Source: Actinostola sp. cb2023 (taxonomy: Eukaryota; Cnidaria; Anthozoa; Actiniaria; Actinostolidae). From it: 64,000 nucleotides of DNA. Where the stretch lies: assembly GCA_033675265.1 (NCBI GenBank), contig JAUJYZ010000906.1, positions 46,001 through 110,000 on the forward strand, in the 5' to 3' direction. A program made the position numbers and the translations under genes. Shown piece after piece: positions 8,555-18,375 of the stretch. The number at the start of each line of letters is the position of its first letter. Position 1 is the first letter of the stretch. Under the pieces are notes generated by a model that worked only from the letters and a program-made list of their open reading frames with translations, was not told the origin of the DNA and did not search any database.

Positions 8555-9072
8555 GTTATATTAGAGATATCGATGTCCTCAATACCTGATACGGGGGCAA
8601 AATTAACATGTTTGGCCACTTGAACTAGACAGCTTGACAATGCAACCATTCTACCCCCTTTTAAAAGAAGGTATCCTGCGATATTATTCAACTCTTGTGT
8701 CAACACCTCATTGGCCTTCAAATCCTCACACAATTCTTTATTATTATCAATAGGGATGGCATAAGAAGCCAATCCTACGGCAAGCTCTAGGGCTGAACTC
8801 ACTAAACCCTGTGTGATCTTATTCCCTAGAACTGTCTGATATCTGTTAAAATACTTATCCACATCCTTTGTAGGCAACTTCTTCACATCACCTAAAGACA
8901 TTTTAATTCCAGTATACTGGTCAATAGTACCAAGTACGGACAAGATACATAATTGTTCACGTTTTTCTTCTACTTCCACAGAATCTATAACTTTCTTCTT
9001 CCCAGCCTTCTTCTTTATTACAACTTCCTCTGGTACAGTTTCCTCTGCATATTGGTCAAGAATGGATGTCAT
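8524..9072 (-). CDS. Conserved-looking element protein, 182 aa, function unknown
   Basis: The gene is sandwiched between the packaging ATPase and BRO-N genes. Its ATG overlaps the ATPase stop (ATATGA), and TAATATATG supports the start. The N-terminus is acidic with a short lysine-rich patch (KKKAGKKK). The rest is predicted helical, ending with a hydrophobic stretch (GGRMVALSSCLVQVAKHVNF). Proteins of this size and place are common next to the ATPase in Polinton-like elements, but I cannot assign a family. A minor virion or assembly role is inferred. Confidence 0.65.
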   Translation of the reverse strand: MTSILDQYAEETVPEEVVIKKKAGKKKVIDSVEVEEKREQLCILSVLGTIDQYTGIKMSLGDVKKLPTKDVDKYFNRYQTVLGNKITQGLVSSALELAVGLASYAIPIDNNKELCEDLKANEVLTQELNNIAGYLLLKGGRMVALSSCLVQVAKHVNFAPVSGIEDIDISNITCNNSAAGTT

Positions 9073-9698
9073 ATATTAGATGGAATTTCTAAATAATGAT
9101 TATAAGGATGTCTTAAAGAAAAACACATTCTTGAATATTTTTCAGATTTTAATGTTTTAATAAAAGACTTCCGTTCTTCAAGAGGCATATTTCCACCATA
9201 TTCCTCAAACAGAGTTTTTTCACACAGAAGATTAGGATTATAAAATGAAATAATACATCCAACATTTTCCCGAAAGGGTTTGGCTATAGAGGACAATTGT
9301 TGTGTTAATACCCATAAGGACAACAATTCATGTCTCCCACTGAAGGCTAACTTAATACTGAACTTGTTCGATCTTTGTTTGAGATCCTTTGAAAATGCGC
9401 AATCGTCTAATATTATTAATGTGTTTGTACCAGAGAATACTATTTGACAGCATGAAAGCAAATCGTTTATCTCATCCGCATTATCTGATTCTGGGGATAG
9501 AACAATAAACCTTGGATCCTTATTTGCAAACCCTCTATAAGTTTTATTTTTCGAATAGGTTGGGCAAATCAAAACCACATATTCAAAAACATTTCTATAG
9601 GACCCTCTTAGAGTCTCAACTAAATATTTTGTTTTGCCGCAATTCGTCGGCCCTACTATTATACAGTGAAATGGCACCTGATCTTTCAATTCTTCCAT
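9069..9698 (-). CDS. FtsK/HerA (A32-type) genome-packaging ATPase, 209 aa
   Basis: Walker A is GPTNCGKT near residue 16, Walker B is TLIILDDCA near residue 95, and a following LTQQLS motif fits the sensor region. The length (209 aa) matches minimal A32-like packaging ATPases of Polintons and virophages. Such ATPases move the viral genome into preformed capsids. The start at 9698 lies in TAATATATG, 1 bp after the stop of the capsid gene, and the stop overlaps the next ATG, so the three genes are compactly arranged. The frame is intact with all key residues. Confidence 0.88.
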   Translation of the reverse strand: MEELKDQVPFHCIIVGPTNCGKTKYLVETLRGSYRNVFEYVVLICPTYSKNKTYRGFANKDPRFIVLSPESDNADEINDLLSCCQIVFSGTNTLIILDDCAFSKDLKQRSNKFSIKLAFSGRHELLSLWVLTQQLSSIAKPFRENVGCIISFYNPNLLCEKTLFEEYGGNMPLEERKSFIKTLKSEKYSRMCFSLRHPYNHYLEIPSNI

Positions 9699-9701
9699 AT
9701 A

Positions 9702-10946
9702 TTAATACAGAATCGCTTTCAAACTGCTGCCTTGAATTTCCATCAGGGCGTCGGCAATGACAAACATATAGCATGTTAAAGTTCCCGACCCGCCAACTTT
9801 CCTCTTCATCTCTAGTTTAACACCATCTTTTGTGCTATTCAACAATAGGCCGTTTCCATGAATTTTATTATCGGCAAAGGTTCTCAAATCAATCCATAGG
9901 GCGAATTTATCTGAATAAAAGTCTTTAGGCGTGATATTATCAGTCTCACCAAATCTTGATCTAATCGAGTTCCAAAAATCTGTAGGTTGCATGCCTTTAC
10001 TGAATAGTTTATTAGGCATTCCATCAACGTTGATATTGACTTGTGTTATATGAGGAGATACAAACTTTTCACTATCTCTAACACCTACAGCATACGCCTC
10101 AGTAAATAGCATTAAAATACCACTCATCGACCGCCGGGGAATATTAACATGTTCGTTAATCACACTGTCGGTGGCTTTATTAATCGTGAATGTCTTATGG
10201 AGAAGAATGTTCTCATAATAAAAACCTTTACCTATTTGATAGGCTGATAAAGCTTCGCGTGCAAGATAATCACTGGCAATACACTCATATTCAAGCTCAA
10301 TATTTGAAAGACTGTAAGTGTATGCTTTAGTTGCATCAGATGTTATTGTAACTTCTTTGCTTTGTGGAAGTGTAATCTCAAACGTTAGATTCTGAGAGAG
10401 CGCTTTTGCATAGAAACTGCCATGAGCGTCTAAAATAGGGTGGTTGATTGGCATTCGGTATCTATCTCCATAAACGGCAGCCAGAGCTACCTCGTTTGCA
10501 TCTGTAGACACTTTATCACCTGCAGCTGTTCGTAGTTTTCGCATATTAGTTGATGAAATGCCCTCACGCAACATATTCTCCCGTTCTCTTTTCGATAAAT
10601 AGAGATCATTATAGGTTTCAAACAGATCGATACGATGCGTGTCTTGAAGAGTCTCCCCACCGTACAAAACTCTCATATGAGATTTTAGAGCTCTACTTAA
10701 ATTATTAATAATTGTGTTATTAACATGTCCTGCAGTAGCTAAAGTTAATTTAAAGATCAGTGCAATAGATCCAGGCACATACACCACATTTTCTGATAAC
10801 TTTGGAATGTGGATATAAAGGGTTTCTCCTGGATTGGCTGAAGAGGGGTTGAACGTCACACGATGAACAGTTTTTTCAGCTTTCAAACCATAAGGCTGTT
10901 TGTAGTCTCGATTTACATCTAATATTTCCGGAATAGATTGTGTCAT
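9702..10946 (-). CDS. Candidate major capsid protein, 414 aa
   Basis: I choose the start at 10946 (TATATATGAC). An upstream in-frame ATG at 10970 would overlap the divergent integrase start. The protein is rich in beta-prone segments, with no membrane helix and no enzyme motif. It sits immediately upstream of the packaging ATPase, the usual place of the jelly-roll capsid gene. Distinct segments include VYVPGSIALIFKLTLA, MLREGISS and a C-terminal ALWIDLRTF...GSGTLTCYMFVI region, which resembles capsid-like proteins I recall from cnidarian Polintons. It is shorter than adenovirus hexons. The frame is intact. A structure prediction would decide between a double jelly-roll capsid and another virion protein. 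Confidence 0.65.
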   Translation of the reverse strand: MTQSIPEILDVNRDYKQPYGLKAEKTVHRVTFNPSSANPGETLYIHIPKLSENVVYVPGSIALIFKLTLATAGHVNNTIINNLSRALKSHMRVLYGGETLQDTHRIDLFETYNDLYLSKRERENMLREGISSTNMRKLRTAAGDKVSTDANEVALAAVYGDRYRMPINHPILDAHGSFYAKALSQNLTFEITLPQSKEVTITSDATKAYTYSLSNIELEYECIASDYLAREALSAYQIGKGFYYENILLHKTFTINKATDSVINEHVNIPRRSMSGILMLFTEAYAVGVRDSEKFVSPHITQVNINVDGMPNKLFSKGMQPTDFWNSIRSRFGETDNITPKDFYSDKFALWIDLRTFADNKIHGNGLLLNSTKDGVKLEMKRKVGGSGTLTCYMFVIADALMEIQGSSLKAILY

Positions 10947-10954
10947 ATATAATG
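10944..10954. promoter_or_regulatory. Shared bidirectional TATA motif between capsid and integrase starts
   Basis: The sequence CATATATAATG contains the minus-strand capsid start codon and the plus-strand integrase start codon, with only ATATA between them. The palindromic TATATA core serves as the start-adjacent motif for both genes. Confidence 0.65.
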
Positions 10955-11923
10955 GACAAGAAACTTTCAAAAATATACTATTCAGCTGTTGGATATTGGA
11001 AAGGTTATGACGCTATCAATCAATTAGCAGACGCCGCAAATATAGCCGATAAAAATAGTGTAAAGAATTGGTTAGAAAAACAAGCGCTGTGGCAGATCTA
11101 TTTACCGCCTCCGAAATACATTCCTAGACCGCATTGGGATATTTCAAAGCCAAATGAAATACATCAAGCAGATCTTTTATTTTTACCACATGATACTGTT
11201 AAAAGAAAGACTTACAAATATGCTCTAGTAGTAGTTGATGTAGCTAGCAGATATGTTGATGCTGAACCTTTGACGTCTAAGTACTCCACAGAAGTATCTA
11301 AAGCTTTTAATAAAATATATTCTAGAAAATTACAATGGCCTGAAACAATAATGGTAGATCCTGGCACTGAATTTAAGGGAGAAGTTACATCGATTATGAA
11401 AAAAATACAAAGATCAGAAGCTGGAAATCATAGAGCACAATCATTAGTTGAGCGTGCTAATCGAACTATTTCTGAAAAGTTATTCAGCCATCAATATGCC
11501 CAAGAAATGTTAGAAGAGGGTAGATCCCGTGAATGGGTGGAAAGATTACCTGATGTCATAAAATCTATTAACAGCGGGGTAAAGAGAATAACTGGAGACA
11601 CACCTAGCGAATCCATAAAGCTAAAAAAAGTGGATCAACCGAAAGAGGTTAATTATAAAAGACCTGTTGGATTAAAAGAGAAAAGATTGCCAGCAGGTGT
11701 GAAAGTTAGATATTTATATGCTCCTGGCGAATTGGAGGGCGGCGAAAAAAGACGTGCTACCGATCCGATATGGTCTATGGAAATGCACGACATAACTCGA
11801 ATACAGATATCCCCCGATCAGCCTGTATTATATTTCCTTTCAACTCCAAGACGTTCTTTTGTTCGAGAGGAATTACAAGTCGTTCCTGAAGACACTCAGC
11901 CACCGCCAGACAGTGTTTTATAA
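10952..11923 (+). CDS. Retrovirus-type integrase (rve family), 323 aa
   Basis: An N-terminal helical region (residues 1-65) is followed by the rve core: D in HQADLLFLP (~72), D in IMVDPGTEF (~130) and E in SLVERANRT (~161). The C-terminal ~80 residues form an SH3/chromo-like domain (VRYLYAPGELEGG). Polinton integrases join the linear genome into host DNA with a short target duplication. The start at 10952 is preferred over 10940 because it follows ATATATA. The spacing from the second D to E is about four residues shorter than the usual D35E, which may reduce activity. The stop is 4 bp from the convergent zinc-ribbon gene. Confidence 0.9.
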   Translation: MDKKLSKIYYSAVGYWKGYDAINQLADAANIADKNSVKNWLEKQALWQIYLPPPKYIPRPHWDISKPNEIHQADLLFLPHDTVKRKTYKYALVVVDVASRYVDAEPLTSKYSTEVSKAFNKIYSRKLQWPETIMVDPGTEFKGEVTSIMKKIQRSEAGNHRAQSLVERANRTISEKLFSHQYAQEMLEEGRSREWVERLPDVIKSINSGVKRITGDTPSESIKLKKVDQPKEVNYKRPVGLKEKRLPAGVKVRYLYAPGELEGGEKRRATDPIWSMEMHDITRIQISPDQPVLYFLSTPRRSFVREELQVVPEDTQPPPDSVL

Positions 11924-11927
11924 CTTT

Positions 11928-12086
11928 TCATCTTCTTTTTACAAACTTACGCTTCGCATGTATCGGCATTTGTCTGCCGCCGAATGTCTTTTTACAGGTT
12001 GAACAGATTCTGTACATCACTCCACTAGCGGTATGATAGAATAATCTTTGTAGCGGGAAAAGTTTCTTACACTCTGAACACTCCAT
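11928..12086 (-). CDS. 52-aa zinc-ribbon protein
   Basis: A short intact frame from 12086 to 11928. Two C-x2-C pairs (CSEC near residue 3 and CSTC near residue 28) are separated by about 21 residues, followed by a lysine/arginine-rich tail (AKRKFVKRR). The ATG lies in GCATATATG, the element's usual start context, which is the main reason to believe in so short a gene. It is convergent with the integrase. A transcription-factor-like or DNA-binding role is plausible but not shown. Confidence 0.55.
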   Translation of the reverse strand: MECSECKKLFPLQRLFYHTASGVMYRICSTCKKTFGGRQMPIHAKRKFVKRR

Positions 12087-12888
12087 ATATGCCGGTGTGT
12101 TAAAACCTCAGATAGAGTGGGTGTGAATTTGATCTGCAAGAATTATTCTTTTGTCGTCTTCTCTGGACAGAGCTACTTTATGGACTGTTTCTGAAAAGAG
12201 CTGGTGCTTGTAACTTCGAATCACGTTCATCTTTCGCATGACTTTGACTCCAGAGAACAGGCAATTCTTATAATCGTCAAATTCGAGATCTTTCTTGACC
12301 ACAGACTTCTTAATGCCCTTGCATTTCTTTTCCTCTTTATCCTCTATTTTGTAAGCGTACAGTTTACTTCTCAACCCGACGAACTCGGTTATTTCACCTT
12401 CTGCCGCAGTTTCGTCTTTCATCATTCCAATGACTTTCTTATTGGTCCATGTACCAATTGGATGATCTTTGGGGTAAGCACTTGTATCAAACCTCTCTAA
12501 AATATCGTCTTGTATGTCTTTGTAGAAATCTTCTTTTTTTACCTCATACATCAGCGAGTCCGTATCTGTAAACAGCAACGAGGACGTGTTTCTGAATTTC
12601 TTCTTGAAGTAGTTGTAGTGAAAATCGTACATGAGAGATTTCGACAGATCTAAAATAGCCATTCCCAAATAGACGGGCTTGTTAAAGACCAATTCTGTTT
12701 TTCTCATGTGAATCGCACAGAGCTGTTCTGAAAAGATAGTTCTGCGATAATAGTTCGGCTGCGCAATCCACTTGGCCGCTTGTTTCTCCGTGGTGACCAG
12801 TTTGATGTCTTGCCGGTTACGAATATTTTCCATGGTTTTGCCAAACACGCTGTGGGACTTAATATAATGACATAATATGTTGATATTA

Positions 12889-14240
12889 CAGTGTATATAC
12901 TGTGAGATTTTAATTAAATCAGTATGTGTTAGTAAATTGATTAAAAAAAAAAAGCATTTTATATATTTATCTCACTAGACTACTTACTGTGACATTTTAG
13001 GCCGTTAGGTAACGGCTTATTTCTCCTTCGGTGATCAGTGTTGTGTATACTGTGACATTTTAGGCCGTTAGGTAACGGCTTATTTTACCTTAGCGGGATC
13101 AATGTTATATACTGTGACATTTTAGGCCGTTAGTTAACGGCTTATTTCTCCTTCGGTGATCAATGTTATATACTGTGACATTTTAGGCCGTTATCTAACG
13201 GCTTATTTTACCTTACCGGGATCAATGTTATATACTGTGACATTTTAGGCCGTTATCTAACGGCTTATTTTACCTTAGCGGGATCAATGTTATATACTGT
13301 GACATTTTAGGCCGTTATCTAACGGCTTATTTTACCTTAGCGGGATCAATGTTATATACTGTGAGATTTTAGGCCGTTAGTTAACGGCTTATTTCTCCTT
13401 CGGTGATCAGTGTTGTATATACTGTGACATTTTAGGCCGTTATCTAACGGCTTATTTTACCTTACCGGGATCAATGTTATATACTGTGACATTTTAGGCC
13501 GTTATCTAACGGCTTATTTTACCTTACCGGGATCAATGTTATATACTGTGACATTTTAGGCCGTTATCTAACGGCTTATTTTACCTTACCGGGATCAATG
13601 TTATATACTGTGACATTTTAGGCCGTTATCTAACGGCTTATTTTACCTTAGCGGGATCAATGTTATATACTGTGAGATTTTAGGCCGTTATCTAACGGCT
13701 TATTTTACCTTAGCGGGATCAATGTTATATACTGTGAGATTTTAGGCCGTTATCTAACGGCTTATTTTACCTTAGCGGGATCAATGTTATATACTGTGAG
13801 ATTTTAGGCCGTTATCTAACGGCTTATTTTACCTTAGCGGGATCAATGTTATATACTGTGACATTTTAGGCCGTTAGTTAACGGCTTATTTCTCCTTCGG
13901 TGATCAGTGTTGTATATACTGTGACATTTTAGGCCGTTAGTTAACGGCTTATTTCTCCTTCGGTGATAAGTGTTGTATATACGTATATACTGTGACATTT
14001 TAGGCCGTTAGTTAACGGCTTATTTTACCTTAGCGGGATCAATGTTATATACTGTGAGATTTTAGGCCGTTAGTTAACGGCTTATTTCTCCTTCGGTGAT
14101 AAGTGTTGTATATACGTATATACTGTGACATTTTAGGCCGTTAGTTAACGGCCTAAAATGTTACAGTAAGTAGTCTAGTAAGATAAATATATAGCTTCCC
14201 GACTAGTTTATTGGCTTAAAATGTGACAGTATATAAACTG
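12889..14240. mobile_element. Tc1/mariner-like MITE inserted in polymerase B, TA target duplication
   Basis: TA flanks both ends (12887-12888 and 14241-14242). Ends begin CAGTGTATATACTGT and, on the other strand, CAGTTTATATACTGT. Subterminal sequence (tatatttatctcactagac and its counterpart) is also inverted. The interior is a direct tandem array. No transposase frame is present, so it is non-autonomous. The TA-CAGT ends fit the Tc1/mariner superfamily. Confidence 0.8.
12975..14150. repeat. Array of about 19 units of ~62 bp inside the MITE
   Basis: Each unit holds tatactgtgacattttaggc, then a palindrome gccgtta..taacggc, then cttattttacc or cttatttctcc and a gatcaatgtta tail. The unit's first part matches the element's own terminal sequence. 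Two main sequence subtypes alternate irregularly. Confidence 0.93.
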
Positions 14241-16531
14241 TATCAGAGGCGTATTAGGTTGACATGGCCCAACCGTAGAGATGATTGTTGGCGTCAAGAT
14301 ACTTAATAAAGACAGATTCTTTATCCTTTCTATAATCTTTCATGTACTTATTATTGGCCTTGGCATACCTCTTGGTTATCATACTAACCCCACCTCGGCC
14401 GGATTCCTTTTTCCACCATGAGAAGCATATCCACATCTGTTAGAAGTTCGAGTTGGATCTGGGTCATCTTCAACATAGCGTCCCAAGACAAACCTGGAGC
14501 GGTATAATACCAACACGGATCCAACTTGTAGTTTCCCAGGCACACGTCTCTAAAAGCTTCAAAGGTGTCCATCAACAGAAGGACATCAGAAAGAAGATAC
14601 AGGTTGTGATAATCCCTCATGGTGTTCATTTCGAAGACGCGCCAGACTTTCTGTGCGTGTAGGTAATCGACGTCTGAAATATCAGCATTGTTGAGTTTGG
14701 AAAAGAACTCTTCTTGTGGCGGTAGAGCGGTCTCGTCTTACTTTGACAAACAGTGGACATAATCGTAGGGATACACCCCCTTTCTCAACAACAAATCTAA
14801 TTTTTCCCCTGTGAAGAACTTGGACATGTTTCTGAACTGTTCTTTTTTAAGATTTCCCACCAGCTTGTCCAACCCGGACGACATGAACTTGAAACTGTCG
14901 ATGAATCGAAGCTCGCGCTTGATGAGAATTTTTTTACCTTTTTTGAGCCAACTGTCGACCACGATGTTCTTTTTGAAAGAAATGTACTTCTCTTCGTTGT
15001 TGGGAATGCAATCAATTCTTCCCTCGGAAAACCCCAAGCTTTTTATAAACAAATGAGCGTCGTATCCAGCCAAATTATGAAAAATCACTGGAATGTGTTT
15101 AGGAATTCTATAATTCAAGTTGCAAACCTCATGTGCTGCCCCACGATACAACCCCGTCAAATGATCGTGATCACGAACCTTATCTTCTTTCAGCTTTCGG
15201 CAACAAATGAAACAATCCGTCGCATTCTCATACTCCACCCTATTCTCTTCAGTCATCAAAATATCTTTTGTTTTTATTTTGGCTATCTTTCTAATATCTT
15301 TTTCCAATTTCTCCACAAACAGCAATCCAAGATCTTCGTCTTCCTCTGTGGCCGTGTATCGAACAATCTTCGGCTCGAACAAATCATCGTGCGCTTTAAT
15401 CACATAACAGAACCCCGACGGTTTGTGTGTTTGATATTTTTCTGTATAACTTTCCTTGCTGTGGTTGTGGTTGGAATTCAAAGGTTCTGTAAAACATTCG
15501 AAATCCGCATAAACCACAAAAGGCACTCTCATGCTACGATTGTAATTCTTGAACGAGACAACGGAGCCTTTCTTGGGCAAAGTGATCTTAATCGATTGAT
15601 GCGCCCCGCAGTAGTCTGAATGCTTCTCCAACGAAATCTCTGTTTTAAAAGAAATAAGACATCGTTCACAAAAATACCTCTTTCCCTTGTGTTTATTAAT
15701 TTGTGAAGACAACAATCGACTCATACTCTTTATCCAACAATAATGATGGGTTGTGTCATTTGAAATCAACAACAAATTAATAGTTTTTTCTCTATCTTCA
15801 TTAGTGCTAATCCTCAACGGATAAACACTTTCTTTCCACCCGTAAACATTAACAGCATATTTTAGATTGTTCTTTTCAAAAATTTTAATCTTATCCAACG
15901 CCACGGGAAACTCAAGCCCGCTCCAGTCTAACGTTTCGGCGTTCTTTTTCAGAATCAGGGAGACTCTCTCTGGATGCGTCTCTGGTGTAAAGATAGATAA
16001 GGCAACCGCCCATTTAAAACATTGATTATCTTTGTTTTCTATATTAATTACAGCATTTTTATTCTTCAATTTCAACGGCAAGGCAATATAAGATTTGCCT
16101 CTCAAAGGAAGGTATTTATCAAGGCTAATGTCTAGAGCCACAACCCTTCTGAAGATCCATCCAGACCCCATATTTTGAAAGGTGTCAAGCTTCTCCATCA
16201 TATCCTCCTGCATCAAATCATAAGCCTCACCCACATCAGACGCATCGGTAATCGTCTCTATTTCCGAATGAAAGTAGGGAATAGTGGAAGTCTTCTTTTT
16301 ATAAAACTCAACCTCTAAGATAAGTTTCGTTTTAAACGGCTTCTTCTGTTCATGGACCAACCGAACAACATTAGCCTTTACATCATTCATAAATGTTTTA
16401 GCATCCATTCTATTCTTTCCTTCTATTCTGTAAGTTCTCATGAACCCTTTCAACGCAGACGCTTTCTTTTTGAAAAGGTAATCGTCCTTTGCCAACCACT
16501 CCGACAACTCTTGCGCTGACAGTCCTTTCAT

Positions 16532-17424
16532 ATCATAACGAGCCGCAACGAACGATATTTTCCGAACAGCGGGACTTCCCTGTTGCTATGATGTGGTGTT
16601 TTAATCCTTTTACTTGCGGTTTCCTACATATCAACACTTGTAAGTGCTGCTGTACATGTCAACAGATAGATAGTTTATTTATGTTTACATAAAGACTGAA
16701 TTGCGTAAAATGATCGATCTGGAACATTTCGAGGAGGAGCTATTTGACGTTTTTCCGCAGACCGCTAACAACGAAGGTAAGTCCAAATACGGTAAATCCA
16801 AAGTTCATTTCTCTTCGTTGCGTTGTTGTCGCCGGTCGTGTGCCGTCTACTTACAGCCGTAAATATGTTGCCAATACAGGACATTTTTGATCAACTCTAG
16901 CAGAAAGTGGTATATGATAAATTCAGGATCTGTGGAACAAAACTAGATGATCGAGTATCGGTATTTTGGAAGAATACACTGGTGTCGAAATTTCCATCAC
17001 AATTGCCAGCGTACAGACAACAATGGTGCTTTCTTCCAGAAATGGCCGGATTGTTGAACGAGAAAGCTATGGTCTTAGTCGTTTCTCCGTTTGGAATCAT
17101 CGCCTCAATACTAAACAAGCCACTGGTCTCAAACTTGAAGATATTATGGACACCATTATAGGTCTGGTTGGATATATCTATCTTCTCAATCTTGGGGATT
17201 TCCCGCCAACTGCGCCAACGTCAATCTCGTGGCTCGAGTTTAGGTTCTGTGGTACTGTACGCTCTGTACGTAAAACATGACGACGCCAGGAAACAGAATC
17301 CATATCAAAGGCCGGACAAAAAGAGAGCTAATGCTAGTGCACTGTAAATAGAGTCAATGTAGATTATTTTGTACGTTATTTGTGGAATCATCTCATCACA
17401 CAATAATAATTACTTTCATTTAAG
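16532..17424. other. Right flank of the polymerase gene, with a candidate spliced exon
   Basis: At 16710-16776 an ATG opens 22 acidic codons (MIDLEHFEEELFDVFPQ...) ending at a strong splice donor, GAAG then GTAAGT. Downstream, 16897-17280 holds overlapping open stretches in two frames with no clear homology. This may be the first exon of an unidentified gene or the remnant of a transposon. No terminal inverted repeat of the virus-like element could be recognised, so its right boundary is unresolved here. Confidence 0.35.
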
Positions 17425-18375
17425 TCCTGGCCAATTCACCCACTTCCATTACCATGCAGTGCCTGAGTGCTTTAATCATTCAGTGATTAAGTCCTGGCCA
17501 ATTCACCCACTGCCATTACCATGCAGTGCCTGAGTGCTTTAATCATTCAGTGATTAAGTCCTGGCTAATTCACCCACTTTCATTACCATTCAGTGCCTGA
17601 GTGCTTTAATCATTCAGTGATTAAGTGCTGGCCAATTAACCCACTTCCATTACCATGCAGTGCCTGAGTGCTTTAATCATTCAGTGATTAAGTCCTGGCC
17701 AATTCACCCACCTTCATTACCATACAGTGCCTGAGTGCTTTAATCATTCAGTGATTAAGTGCTGGCCAATTAACCCACTTTCATTACCATGCAGTGCCTG
17801 AGTGCTTTAATCATTTGATTAAGTGCTGGCCAATTCACCCACTTTCATTACCATTCAGTGCCTGAGTGCTTTAATCATTCAGTGATTAAGTGCTGGCCAA
17901 TTAACCCACTTTCATTACCATGCAGTGCCTGAGTGCTTTATCATTTGATTAAGTGCTGGCCAATTCACCCACTTTCATTACCATTCAGTGCCTGAGTGCT
18001 TTAATCAATCAGTGATTAAGTCCTGGCCAATTCACCCACTTTCATTACCATACAGTGCCTGAGTGCTTTAATCATTTGATTAAGTGCTGGCCAATTCACC
18101 CACCTTCATTACCATGCAGTGCCTGAGTGCTTTAATCATTTGATTAAGTGCTGGCCAATTCACCCACTTTCATTACCATGCAGTGCCTGAGTGCTTTAAT
18201 CAATCAGTGATTAAGTCCTGGCCAATTCACCCACTTTCATTACCATTCAGTGCCTGAGTGCTTTAATCAATCAGTGATTAAGTCCTGGCCAATTCACCCA
18301 CTTTCATTACCATTCAGTGCCTGAGTGCTTTAATCATTCAGTGATTAAGTCCTGGCCAATTCACCCACTTTCATT
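17425..18375. repeat. Minisatellite of ~66-bp units (about 15 copies)
   Basis: The unit reads from cctggccaattcacccactt through attaccatgcagtgcctgag to gctttaatcattcagtgatt. Some copies lack the cagtg step and are shorter by a few bases. Non-coding. Confidence 0.95.

Larger units (their letters stand above)
12108..16531 (-). pseudogene. Protein-primed DNA polymerase B, multiply broken
   Basis: The N-terminal fragment starts at 16531. It contains a C2H2-like segment (YFCERC ... H), an endonuclease VII-like CFICC ... DHDHLTGLYRGAAH region, ExoI (YADFE) and ExoII (NLAGYDAH). An in-frame TAA at 14738-14740 interrupts it. The frame continues through ExoIII (YHNLYLLSD), is shifted by a small indel near 14397, and resumes to motif A (LYGWAMS). 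It then meets a second stop at 14254, and roughly 150 codons normally present between motif A and the VFGKT segment are missing. A MITE occupies 12889-14240. The C-terminal fragment 12108-12848 keeps motif C (FTDTDS) and a KLYAYK motif. This family replicates linear genomes by protein priming. This copy cannot make a working enzyme. The start lacks the TATATG motif. Confidence 0.88.

Noticed and set aside
12975..14150. CRISPR-like array
   Set aside because: Units are contiguous tandem repeats with no unique spacers, inside a MITE in animal DNA.
16897..17280. Helicase-like or transposase-like gene
   Set aside because: Two overlapping frames have superficial resemblance only; no motif could be placed with confidence.
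17425..18375. CRISPR-like array
   Set aside because: Simple minisatellite; no spacers.
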